From assembly GCA_016617855.1 (NCBI GenBank), contig JAECUM010000798.1:1-64000 (forward strand): a stretch of DNA of 64,000 nt. The letters run 5' to 3'. Positions 24,299 through 34,878 of the stretch are shown here, one piece after another; position 1 is the stretch's first letter; each line of letters starts with the position of its first letter. The position numbers and the translations under genes are program-made. The notes beneath the pieces are model-generated. The model did not search any database. It was not told the origin of the DNA and saw only the letters and a list, made by a program, of their open reading frames with translations. The stretch comes from Megalonaias nervosa (taxonomy: Eukaryota > Mollusca > Bivalvia > Unionida > Unionidae).

Positions 24299-24524
24299 TA
24301 TGGAAAGGAATCTATACTTAGTATAGTTTCATGCTTCATTTGGTTTTAAAGGATTATCTTCCTAATGACTTGCTACAATTTTTACATTTATCAGCAGTAC
24401 TTAACTAGCATTGTGCTGGCATCATGCCATTGAACCCAGCACATACATAGCGTGACATCATTGTCTTTATTGTGCATCTTTCAGTATTAAACTTATGTTT
24501 AAAAAAAAATCCAATAAACAGAAT
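24299..24524. other. No recognisable feature
   Basis: Noncoding spacer between the Penelope-like element and the family-F repeat. Confidence 0.4.
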
Positions 24525-24780
24525 TTGTTGACATTTGATAGAAAGCATCCTGGCATAACCCCCCTACCCCCTCAAAGGTTTTACAAGTAGATGCTGATCT
24601 GCCTTTAACATGTTCCCCATTATTAAAAATCTGAAAACCTTGAAAATCACCTCCCCATACTGTTGAACAGGATTTGACCAGGTTGACAGGGAGCATCCTG
24701 GTTTGAAGCCCTTCCAGTTCTGTACAATTCATGCTGATACGCAATCCAGTATGGCTGTAAAGAAGGACCAGAAGAACATT
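24525..24780 (+). repeat. Family-F monomers, second locus (two copies)
   Basis: cagaatttgttgacatttgatagaaagcatcctggcat and, 130 bp on, caggatttgaccaggttgacagggagcatcctggtttgaag match the array at 13505-13900 in the same orientation. The overlapping minus-strand frames 24499-24844 are not genes. Confidence 0.75.
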
Positions 24781-25009
24781 CAAGCTGCATTTCCCATAAC
24801 TGATAAAAAAAATGATAAGGATTTACTTCAGAATGGCTGCACAATGTCCTTTGTATAATCTTTTATGATTAGAAGAGACAAACTCTGCAAAAGATTATGA
24901 TAAAGCTTTTAGATATACATATGTTAGATATACATATATGAACATTATGTTATATGCATCATAGTCACAACCATATCATCATGGGTGTTGGCAGGGGGAG
25001 GGGCAGTTA

Positions 25010-25011
<2 letters not shown>
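24781..25011. other. No recognisable feature
   Basis: Short AT-rich spacer. Confidence 0.4.

Positions 25012-25043
<32 letters not shown>
25012..25043 (+). repeat. (GT)n microsatellite
   Basis: 16 uninterrupted GT units, 75 bp before the SINE tail at 25118. Confidence 0.98.
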
Positions 25044-25047
<4 letters not shown>

Positions 25048-25116
25048 TTTGATTATGGCTTATTATTAAGCATATCTTGTTTCTGGCGATCATTACATGT
25101 AGTTTTATTAGAATTG

Positions 25117-25117
<1 letters not shown>

Positions 25118-25214
<97 letters not shown>

Positions 25215-25420
25215 TGGATTTTTAACATAACTTAAAAAAAATTCCAGTTATATCGCTACAGTGTCTGCAGTGTGGAAGTTAATAGTGATATCTAGTACAG
25301 GGGCATCATGCCACAGACACGTAGTGTGATGACTCCTACCCAGTCACATTATTCAGCCCTAACACTAACCTCTTAATGCTGAGCACCTAGCGAGGCAGCT
25401 TTTAGTACCAATTTTACTTA
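25118..25420 (-). mobile_element. tRNA-derived SINE, family A copy 4 (head missing), with long (AC)n tail
   Basis: The tail reads as 47 uninterrupted TG units (25118-25211). The body follows in reverse: gaattggatttttaacata, atatcgctacagtgtctgcag, gatatctagtacaggggcatcatgcc, cctcttaatgctgagcacc. It stops at taccaattttact; the tRNA-like head is absent, a typical 5' truncation. Confidence 0.88.
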
Positions 25421-25954
25421 CTAGAATCTGAAGTAAATGTTTATTTTAATATATTCTATGTACTTGTTAGTATGTACTACTGTATTTAAGGCAGGTGTTA
25501 GTCAAGTTAGCAATCTGACACACACTTAGACCTCATGTTTTGATAATGAGCAATATTTGGTAAATTAGTAATGAGTGATGGGGAATATAAACTGAGGTCG
25601 AATGGTAGAATGCAAGCTGTTGACAGAGTTAAATTGACAGTAACATGAAACTAACAGTTGGAGGGAATGAATAATTGAATACCAAGCATGTGTATGCAAA
25701 TTGTGTTTGAGTAGAGGTTATGATGCATTGAAACAATACCTATCTTTATAGTGTATGATCCAATTTCCCTGCATACTTGGCATTTTTATCAGCTATCATC
25801 TGTTATGAAATGTTAATTTTGATGCTGTCAGCTGTTTTTGTAATATGACAATGGCCATTATTCTTTGCAAATCTAGGTAATGGTTCATTGTACTGAAAGT
25901 TCCGACATAATCATCATAACCATCCATTTGTTTTAGTGCTACTTGTCATACAGT
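25421..25954. other. No recognisable feature
   Basis: AT-rich noncoding DNA. Confidence 0.4.
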
Positions 25955-26055
25955 GAAATAAATTTTGGGACAGCCTGCTCTCCACCATCTGTCCATCCAT
26001 TAGTACAAGTTTGTTATTGCCGCTTCTGCTAAACTACCTGCAGGTTTGCCATAAC
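25955..26055 (+). repeat. Family-D element, left end only
   Basis: ctgtccatccattagtacaagtttgttattgccgcttctgc then ggtttgccata matches the start of the element at 20705. No monomers follow. Confidence 0.65.
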
Positions 26056-26975
26056 AAAAAAATTACTAGTGATTTGAGAAAACGTTAGTTTTGGGATAGT
26101 ATAATGTTTTGTAATAAATGAAATTGTTTACATTTTGTGAACTATTTTGCCCTATCTGACTGCACAAGCAAATTCAATTGTACAAAGCATTACACCTGAC
26201 TTTTTATTTGAAGTCACAATGGTGGCAAGTCAGGTATCTTAAGCAAAAAATAAATTCCATTCCAGAAATGTAAAACAGTTTACATTTATGAATCAAACAC
26301 AAAGTGTTTTTTTTTTTCTTGCTGCAAATATAATTTCAGTGTGCAAACACAGGCGTCACATTGCATGATGAGACATCTAATATCTTCACATGTGAGAATA
26401 TAAGGATATGTTTTTCACGTGTGATAACAGGAATTTGAAAGATATTAGAAAGTATTTCACCAGTATTTTTCTTTATTTCACATTTATGTATATAATAAAT
26501 TGAAGTACATAATTTTGGTGTCAAAAAACAAAGAGAAAATAATTTCCTTCAGCAGTGAAAATGTAGTGTTCTACATGTATCTATATTTATGAAGTAAGAA
26601 AGGCAAATTGTATCATTTAGTGTAGGGTTATGAATGAAGAATATATTAATTGTTGTGTTTGATATATATGTCCTTCATGATATTATGAGTTACTGTGTGT
26701 TTTCTCCTTCATGAAGAAACTCAGTGCTGTGACTCATTATGCTCCACTATTATGAAACTAATGTCCATGAATGTGCTAAATTTGTCTAGAAAAGACATGA
26801 AATAGCACCTGTAATAGATTATGTAAGTGTACAGTATGACATGGTCAGTACTGCACATTAAGTTTTCAGAATTGATGGCTGCACGATAAAAGTGAGTTTT
26901 TATTCACCTCAGCCAAATGAGGGATTACTTCACTGACTGATGTAAAATCTGTCCTATTGAGCGAAACACGCTTCC
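26056..26975. other. No recognisable feature
   Basis: AT-rich noncoding DNA; frame 26336-26524 has no domain. Confidence 0.4.
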
Positions 26976-26988
26976 ACTGTTCACAGAA

Positions 26989-27247
26989 AGGGGGCCCCGA
27001 GTGGCCGAGTGGTCTAAAGCGCTGTCCGTTACGGATCACTGCCATCTCACCTCTGTCTGCGTTGGTTCGAGTCTAAGATTCGGCGAATGTGGATATGTGA
27101 GAAAGCTTGCCAGTAGCTTCTCGTGGGTCGGTGGTTCTTTCCGCAGATTTCCCGGTTTCTTCCTCCACCATTAATACTGGCCACCATGTATAGCCTATCG
27201 TGTGCTGAAAAATGGCGTTAAGCCCCACAACAACAACAACAACAACA
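26989..27247 (+). mobile_element. tRNA-derived SINE, family B copy 2 (complete)
   Basis: The head gagtggccgagtggtctaaagcgc resembles box A of tRNA Leu/Ser and is followed by ggttcgagtct (box B). The body ends tgctgaaaaatggcgttaagcccc and the tail is (AAC)n. A 13-bp target duplication, actgttcacagaa, lies at 26976-26988 and 27248-27260. Confidence 0.92.
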
Positions 27248-27260
27248 ACTGTTCACAGAA

Positions 27261-27685
27261 TACAGGATGCTCCATAGTCACTGAACATGTGTCAGGTCTA
27301 CATCTCAAAAAGGAGTTCACAGCTGTGAAAGGACAACAAGTGCTGCCTTTATAAGCTATAGCTTTTATTCTGACATGTACTGACAGATCAGTCATGAAAT
27401 AGGTCTGGGTTATGAAAGAGGCAAATACAAGCAAAATAAAATCTTTTATTGCATTAAACACAGTGTTTGCAGCCAACGCAAATATGGGCAGGTTTCAGGA
27501 AAAATTTTCCCCATGCGCTCATCCTTTGGACAAAATATATTGTAACATATACTTGACCCAGCCATCATTTTACAGTACACTTATCCACTGTTTGCACTCT
27601 TACACAGACCACAGGCATCCAATGCAAAGTTGATGCTAAAATGGGTCCAGACAATGAAAATGTAGACAAAGATTGTAAACTCGTT
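27261..27685. other. No recognisable feature
   Basis: Noncoding; overlapping frames at 27195-27633 extend into the SINE. Confidence 0.4.
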
Positions 27686-27694
27686 TAATGCATG

Positions 27695-27926
27695 ATCTGG
27701 GGTGGGTGGCTGTGTGGTCTAAGGTGCTTGTCTTTACAGATCACTGACATCTCACCTCTGTCAGAGTGGGTGGAAGTCTCAGGATCAGCCGATGTGAACA
27801 TGTGAGAAAGCTTGCCAGGAGCTTCCCATAGGTTAGCAGTTCTTCCAAGGATTTTCCCTGGTTCTTCACCACAAATACTGGCTGTCATGTGCTGAAAAAT
27901 GGGACTAAACCCTCAAAACCACAATC
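27695..27926 (+). mobile_element. tRNA-derived SINE, family B copy 3
   Basis: Same body as copy 2 (gatcactgacatctcacctctgtc, gtgagaaagcttgccag, tgctgaaaaatgggactaaaccc) with a diverged head (ggtgggtggctgtgtggtctaagg) and short A/C-rich tail. Target duplication taatgcatg at 27686-27694 and 27927-27935. Confidence 0.85.
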
Positions 27927-27935
27927 TAATGCATG

Positions 27936-28554
27936 TCCCTAAAGATAAATATATAATAAAAAGCAAGGTTTGTAACTTGAGAAATTGTAGTTTTAATATC
28001 TTGTTCTTGATTTCTTAATTTTTTTTTTTCATTTACAGCCATACTTTTCTCAAAAAAGCTTTGCATGATTTTTATGTGAATAGGTTTGGTTTTCAACCAT
28101 CTATCAGAACATGTTTATGAGTTACATATAAACACATGAGGAGTTAAAATGTCAAACTAACTTTCATGACCCCAGCTGAATTACATTGAATCAGCTGTTA
28201 TCTCAACATGGGTTTCATAAATATATCACAATGAGAATGCATACTGTACCATTCTGTACTCAAATGCATCAGATTTGGGATGGGTTGCTCACCTGGATCC
28301 AGAGGGCTAGTTCTTCAGAGACTGTGGTCTCTGGAAGAATTAACCCTTTATATCAACAACCTAAATTATACGAGCAGCTTTTCTAGCCCTAGAGCAGCTT
28401 TTCTAGCCCGAAACCTTTGTGTGAATGTCATTAGGCATCATGGAATTACAATCACTTCAGATGACTTGTCAGTTGTAGCATGTAGTAGCTCTTGTTCCTA
28501 CTGAGATTGTCAGTCCCAATCATGTCTGTGTTGCATATGATCAAGATGGTTTGT
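27936..28554. other. No recognisable gene
   Basis: A 21-bp segment (gagcagcttttctagccc) is duplicated in tandem near 28370-28410. Frames 28186-28504 have no domain. Confidence 0.4.
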
Positions 28555-29133
28555 AGACAATTCGGCCTAATGACAATTTAGCCCAACTTGGACTGAAAAT
28601 AGACCCATTTGGTCCAACTAGGAATGAAAATACGCCATTCAGCCCAACTTGGACTGAAAATAAGCCCATTCAGCCCAACTTGGACTGAAAATAAGCATTC
28701 AGCCCAACTTGGACTGAAAATAAGCCCATTTGGCCCAGCTTGGACTGAAAATAAGCCCATTTGGCCCAACTTGAAAGACAATTCAGTCCAACTCAAAAGA
28801 CAATTTGGTCCCACTTAACAAGATAACTGACAATAGTTTTAAAAAGTATTTCCCCTCCCCCCAAAATATAGATACTCCACAATATATGATTTTATGTTTA
28901 TATATACATATATACCTCCTGCTGCTCTATACATCACAATCATTATAACCGAAACCATAAATAAATCATAACTGTGCGTGCTTCTATTTCCAAAACTGGC
29001 AATTTAAATTATACTGTAAAAATATTTTGTCTGTGTTTTCTCTCACATATATTTACATTATGGAATATTAGCATTTTTTTAAATAAATGTTTTAAAAATG
29101 GTCAGAGTTCTCTTAAGTTGGGCCGAATTGTCT
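28555..29133 (+). mobile_element. Nonautonomous DNA element with GGCCCAACTT inverted ends
   Basis: The left end agacaattcggcctaatg...agcccaactt is answered by aagttgggccgaattgtctt at 29115-29134, its reverse complement. It carries a minisatellite at the left (28583-28770) and AT-rich sequence without coding capacity at the right. A partial copy is at 6171. Confidence 0.65.
28583..28770 (+). repeat. 29-31-bp minisatellite, about six copies
   Basis: The unit cccaacttggactgaaaata, then agcccatt(c/t)(a/g)g, is repeated with small changes. The open frames on both strands (28578-28814 and 28609-28818) only reflect the repeat, which lacks stops in those frames for several units. Confidence 0.93.
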
Positions 29134-30265
29134 TTGGAATTGATCTGTGTCCATGCTGTCACAGTTGAAGGCACATTATCAGGAATTAATATGGTACTTG
29201 TGTTACAAACTTCAAAAACATGGGCTTCCTGATTGATTCATCGCCAGAGCAGGCATATTCACACCTTACTCATTTGCATAGCATGTTATATAAAATCAGA
29301 GTATTTATTTTGCTGCTTACTGATATGAACTGGTGTTCACTTTTCAGAGGATGCTGAAGAATTTGTGGAAAAGGTTGAAAATCTTTACAGTTGTAATGTT
29401 TAGAATTTGTATAAAGATGCTAGCCAGACATAGGTGTCCACAAGAAATTTCTGGGTTGGATGATTGGTAGGTGGGGGGGGGGGACCCAAAATTAAATGTG
29501 CTGTTTATATACAGCACAATGGATTCTGTAGTGTCCTAACTGCCTTCCCATGCAGGTGCCCATGCGGCAAGATTAGTGACAGACATTAGGCCTGAATGTC
29601 CAGCAAGCTGCCAGTGTACTTGTAAATGGAGTGATGCCCACACCTTTGGCAGTAATGGTATTAGTTTAGAATATAGGCATTGGCATGTGTTTGGCTTGTA
29701 GTGACATACGGTGATATGTTAATTTAATTGTATACCGCGGAGTAACCAGACTGTTACAGAATATTTAAGACATCATTCCTTTGATGCATGAAGAAGGCCT
29801 ATGGTTATCAAATATACATGACTGTCATTTTTAATTATGGGAAATTATTTATCTTACCTATTGCATATTGCATAGTCTACTGGCATAGATGTTCCTATGA
29901 TAACAACAGCAAGTGATGTTAATTTAGAGCAACATGTATTGAGGACAGCTCATGAGAATAATATTGTTCTGAGTTTTTTTCACTTCTGTGCTTTTTCATT
30001 ATGTCCATTAAATGTTCCAGTTCCATCCTGACAGTTCTTCACATGCAAGTCATATTATATTTATTTACAAAAGACTGTGATGAAATTGAACTGGTTGTTA
30101 TTATCTAGGATGTATTGTTTGACAGAATGTAATCCAAGTGTTTTATCATGAAAAAAAATTTAATATAATATTTTATCACATGACTGCTGTGTTATTATGT
30201 TCAGTTTGGTGTTTTATGTCACAGCAATTCAAATTGGTCATTAAGTGCGAAGACAGTTGGAGTAA
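29134..30265. other. No recognisable feature
   Basis: Noncoding; a G run at 29472-29485. Confidence 0.4.
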
Positions 30266-30738
30266 AGGACTCTCAGTACTAATTCAGTTCCCATAGTAAA
30301 CCTCTGCAAACATCTTGATATTAAAAATTCAGTAACTTTAAATTTCTGAGTGCTTATGATCAAACTTATATTTATCAGTATAGATGAAACCAGGATGGCA
30401 GCTTCTGTGTAGAGAAAAGGATATGAGCCATGGCATTTTCTTGACCTACATGTGTTTGAAACATGTGCTTTCAATTCTGCACCAAAGAGTCAGGTGCTGA
30501 TTTCAGTAATGGGTGTTCCAAATTCAAGACTGTTAAAGGACTGGAATTCCATCAATGAAACATTCTTTCTATTTTTTTCAGTTACAACTAGGATAAGCTC
30601 TCAGACGATTCTTTTTTCTAAAAAATAACTTAAATTATTAACCAATCCTGGCCAGCCAAACCCATATATACTCTATGTTATGTTCACCCATTTCCAGGCT
30701 GGTCTCCATTTTTCCATACAATTAGTACTGTGTGTCCT
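30266..30738 (+). repeat. Local duplication, copy 1
   Basis: Near-identical to 31661-32053 from aggact(c)tcagtactaattca to gtactgtgtgtcct. This copy has about 80 bp more, between ggaattccatca (30542-30553) and attattaaccaatcctgg (30633 on). Confidence 0.9.
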
Positions 30739-31660
30739 ATATCCACCCTTGATTATCGTGACAGACCTAGGAATAGTCATTCAATGCATAAGTAAGCAAT
30801 GTTCATAGTTCTGCTTGTCATAGATTACATTAGTGAATATTAAATTTTATTGCAAGTTCATGTTCTCCTGTATAGCAGAGGTGCATTTCAGTGCAACATT
30901 TAAGTATTTGAGCTTTATTTAAGAAAATCAGAAAAAAATATTAAAATAAAGCTGTCTAATAAGAGTCATCTTTTTTAATATTACCATTTATCTCACTTCA
31001 ATTTAATACTGAAATATATTACCAGCCTTGTCATATTATGTAATTAATGAGTAAAAGTTCAAGGTGACCATCTATATGCATATATATTATTACAGAAAAA
31101 AAGATTTAAATGACAGAAATTACCTAAAATTCCCCCTGGAAGACAAATAATTTAAAACTAAAGTAAGGAAGACATAAGTCCATTAAAATACAAAATATGA
31201 AGTTTCAAAACATTCACTGAAAGAAATTAGTGGGATGCAAAGTCATAAGAGGTCATCACCATTAAGAATGGTGGAAGAGACCAAAGTGATCATATCTGAA
31301 GCATTATATTTCAAAACACAACTAGTAAATATCATATTGCTCACCATAATTACTCAATAAATGGTAACTTGTATAAACTTTCTATAAGTAATTGCATAGA
31401 TATAAACCAACATGCAAAACACTCCACTTAACATAATCAAATCTTCACACTCTACACACTGCACCCTGTAACCCTTTTTTTGGCATCAGTTGATATATCT
31501 GAATATGTGCTGTTTAATATATCACCGAAAAAGTCATTCTGTAATTTACAAAAGGTATTAATTTTGCTTGTTATCCACAAATATAACAGTACGATTGCAT
31601 TTATAGTCAAGTTAATTGCACCTGCTTATGTGGAGTCACTCTCTTGCTGTAGCTGTCTAT
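30739..31660. other. No recognisable feature
   Basis: AT-rich spacer between the two copies of the local duplication. Confidence 0.4.
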
Positions 31661-32053
31661 AGGACTCACAGTACTAATTCATTTCCCATAGTAAACCTCT
31701 GCAAACATCTTGATATTAAAAATTCAATAACTTTAAATTTCTGAGTGCTCATGATCAAACCTATATTCATCAGTATAGATGAAACCTAAATATCAGCTTA
31801 TGTGTAGAGAAAAGGATATGAGCCACATCATTTTCTGGACCTACTTGTGTTTGAAACATGTGCTTTCAATTCCGCACCAAAGAGTCAGGTGCTGATTTCA
31901 GTAATGAGTGTTCCAAATTCAAGACTGTTAAAGGACTGGAATTCCATCATTTAATTATTAACCAATCCTGGCCAGCCAAACCCATATATACTCTATGTTC
32001 ACCCATTTCCAGGCTGGTTTCCATTTTTCCATACAATTAGTACCGTGTGTCCT
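31661..32053 (+). repeat. Local duplication, copy 2
   Basis: Direct repeat of 30266-30738, about 1.4 kb downstream, with roughly 19 in 20 bases equal outside the 80-bp gap. The frame 31858-32040 is in this repeat and has no domain. Confidence 0.9.
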
Positions 32054-32055
32054 AA

Positions 32056-32172
32056 ATTGCCTTGTTCAGACACTACAAAAACTTTGCCTGGCTAATTATA
32101 TCCTAGGCTTTGAACCCACATCCATTTGATCAAGTGTCTAGCATGCTAACAACTGAACCGTCATGGCTCCAG
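32056..32172 (-). mobile_element. tRNA-like SINE fragment, family C
   Basis: The reverse complement from 32172 reads ggagccatgacggttcagtt then gttagcatgctagacac...gtgggttcaaagcc, with box A- and box B-like blocks at tRNA spacing. Similar to 40361-40551 (gagccatggtgacttagcc...gggtttgaatcc). Confidence 0.5.
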
Positions 32173-32234
32173 CCTTCATTGGTATAGTCTTGTTGGACTT
32201 GCAAGAAAATGCATTATGCATATTCTACATATCC

Positions 32235-33345
32235 GAGCCTTAAATTTTTGTTATATTGCTACTCCTGATGAAAACATATCAGTATCCGGTTTTCACGAAA
32301 AGACTTCTTATGATGTCTACCATAGTTGGTCCCAAAATAAAATTAATGATAATCTGACACCCAGTATGTGCACCACAACAGCCATATTGAAGACTACTAT
32401 CACAGCTCCACCAAAATGGAAATTTGTATGGATGTGGGTTTACCACCAGAAGACTTATTATGATGTCCAGTTGCTCTTAAATGAAATTGTTGCCATTCTG
32501 ATGCCCAAGAGGGCCACCACAATGACCATGTTAAAAATCTTGTTATCACTTACTCTTCCAGAATGGATGGTGATATAACATTAAGTTTTCACTGTAAGAT
32601 ATCTTGTGATGTCTACTTGGTCCTAAATGATAATGGTGCTTATCTGATGTCCTTTATGGTCATCATGGCTTCCATCTTGAAAATCTTATCACTACTTCTG
32701 AAATGAAAGTCATATTGACATGGTGTTTTCACCAAAGACTTACGATGTCTGGTTGGTTTTTAAATGAAAATGTGCTGCTTACACAACTAATATAGCCAGT
32801 GCAGTGTCCATGAAATTCTTGTTTTATTGCTACTCAAGAAGGGATGATCATATCAACATGGGGCTCTCATTGAAAGATTTGCTTATGATGTCTAGTTGAT
32901 TGTAAATGCAAACTGTGCCAATCTGACTTCCAGTATTGAAGCTACGATAATCCTCTTTGAAATTATGATTACTGGTTGTATTGACATTGTGTTTGCACCA
33001 AAAGACATTTTATGATGTCTAGTTGGGCCTAAATGGAAGTGGTGCCAATATGATATTGAAAATGGCCACTATGGCAGCCATCTTTAAAATCTTGTTATTA
33101 TTATGCACCAAAAACGGAAAGTCAAATCAACATGAGTTTTTTTTCTCCAAAATACTTCTTATGATACCTGTTTGGTCTGATATGGAAATTTGTGCTGTGT
33201 CAGCATCCATTTATGTGCATCACAGCTGCTAATTTGAAAATATTGGCAGTTAAAACAAAGAAATGATGTTATCTTCAGTTATTGGAAATTATTTTCAGCC
33301 AGTAGAACTTAAGACCTTTCAAGGGACTCTTGTTATGCCAGCCCC
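32235..33345 (+). repeat. Family-D composite repeat, copy 2 (about seven monomers)
   Basis: The phrase ...accaaaagacttcttatgatgtc(t/c)ag recurs near 32292, 32443, 32586, 32722, 32869, 32991 and 33143 (spacing about 120-150 bp). The right part has ttattttcagccagtagaactt and aagggactcttgtt as in the other copies. The 120-codon frame 32216-32578 is an artefact of this array. Confidence 0.8.
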
Positions 33346-34728
33346 TGCTATGGCTTTCTATTACATAGTGATGAAAGCTAAAGTAAGTTTGCTGGAGACC
33401 CAGGTTACATCTGCTGACAGTGACTCAGACTACATGTACTTGGCTGTCTGCATTAAATTTCACTACCAGTCTGTATCTGCCATATGTTATTGGACGTGCT
33501 AATTTTATTATTGGGTTGGGTATTAACAGTTACATAATGCTTACCTTAGAAAGAACAGTCTTTTAATTACATCTTCAGTTTTAGTTCTGGTGAGACATCT
33601 TGGTAAGTTTCACTGTATGAAACAATGTGTAAAAGTTCAGATTTATATTATTTAATCACTGATTGTACCATGAGATTTTAACAGTATCAAATATTACAAG
33701 TGCTTTGATGTAAGAAAGGAACACTTAACTTTAATTTTGTGGAAAATGACATGCAGATCCATCGATATAATAACTATATCCACACTGATCATTCAGGACT
33801 ACATTAATTTATACATATCTTGCCACTTAAGTTTGTCAGTTTCAGAGCACTTTTCCTGAAAGAGTTCTTTGTCCAGATTCATGGCAGACTTAATAATATA
33901 CAAAAGGATGGAGGATTTGATGTTATCCTATTCCTTGTACTTTTGTTTGGCTTCTGACATTGGTCTACTTTAATGATAGCCAGTGATTCAGATAATACTC
34001 TGACCCTCATAAGCCCATCTTATTGTCTTCAGATCCCATACCTGCATAAGAAATTTATGAGACCCGTTAGCACCTTAATATCATTTTGATCTGACTTGAG
34101 CAGAATAATGTCTTACATAGTGTTAGCACCAGTATGGGAACCATTTGTTCCAGGAATTTAGTTCATTTAGCTGGCTATGCTCTCATTTTCGCAAGATAAT
34201 TATTTGATTGTATTTTGTAGTCATAATCATGGAAGAGACAGTTGTCATGGTTAGAATATACAGAAGGCACAACATGTACAGTAGTGACTATATATAAATT
34301 GGTGTGTGCTATTGAGTGTAGTTCAGTGAACTGTTCGTTCTCTTGCTGTATTTCTCTCACCAAGAGCAATTTTCATTCAGTTCCACCTTAAGAGTGGATA
34401 CTACTTGGTGCTTTTGTAAATTGCCTCTGTAAACATGTGGCAAAAGTACTTGATCCATGTGGTAACATGATCAGCAATAATCAGTTAAGTGCCCAGTAGC
34501 TGACTGTACCTGTCAATCCTGGATATTTCACTGTGTAGTGGGTGTACATAATTGGATGCTTCAGAGACATTAGTGGAAAATGGTCAATACACTTGATGTG
34601 TACTGTACCAGTGATTAAGATTTAAGATAATATCAGACATGAATGTATTGTGTTTTTTATCATTTTGTTCATTCCTTTATCATTTTCTTCAAGCAGAATT
34701 TTTAGTGTTAGTATTTTGTCTCTTTTAG
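33346..34728. other. No recognisable gene; region upstream of CAMTA exon 1
   Basis: If transcription starts close to exon 1 the promoter would lie here, but no TATA box, CpG island or initiator stands out. The first exon and promoter may be much further upstream. Confidence 0.35.
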
Positions 34729-34793
34729 GCAAGGATGTAAGTGGCCTATTTAGCTGATGTGGTCTAGCCACTAGCGGACTCAGAAGTTCGATA
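34729..34793 (+). other. Candidate 5' UTR part of CAMTA exon 1
   Basis: A pyrimidine-rich stretch ending tctcttttag at 34728 makes a plausible splice acceptor, and a second possible acceptor (ctatttag) ends at 34753. The segment to the ATG has an in-frame stop. It would be leader of a spliced transcript; the first noncoding exon and promoter could lie anywhere upstream. Confidence 0.35.
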
Positions 34794-34878
34794 ATGGATG
34801 GGTCTGTTGCTGTACCACAAGTAACCAACACCTCCATGACAAGCACAGCCAGCCAATCACAGACCAACAATACAACAG
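34794..34878 (+). CDS. CAMTA: CAMTA coding exon 1 (start codon)
   Basis: Codes for 28 residues beginning MDGSVAVPQVTNTS, rich in Ser, Thr, Gln and Asn, plus the first G of a split codon; the donor is ACAG|gttgtg. The ATG has A at -3 and G at +4, a strong eukaryotic start context. An in-frame TGA at 34755-34757, 13 codons upstream, closes the frame if the transcript is contiguous there. The G completes to GAG (Glu) with AG at the start of exon 2, so the frame continues without a break. The N-terminus of CAMTA is poorly conserved, so this exon is placed by frame, phase and splice sites, not by homology. A pyrimidine-rich acceptor ends at 34728, suggesting that 34729-34793 is 5' UTR of the same exon. 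An upstream alternative first exon cannot be excluded. Confidence 0.7.

Noticed and set aside
24985..25228. Open frames of 73-75 codons over the (GT)n tracts on both strands
   Set aside because: They only translate the dinucleotide repeats (Cys-Val or His-Thr runs).
28578..28818. Repetitive protein-like frames on both strands
   Set aside because: They follow from the 29-31-bp minisatellite and carry no start context or splice support.
32216..32578. 120-codon open frame
   Set aside because: It lies wholly in the family-D monomer array, whose monomers are noncoding elsewhere.
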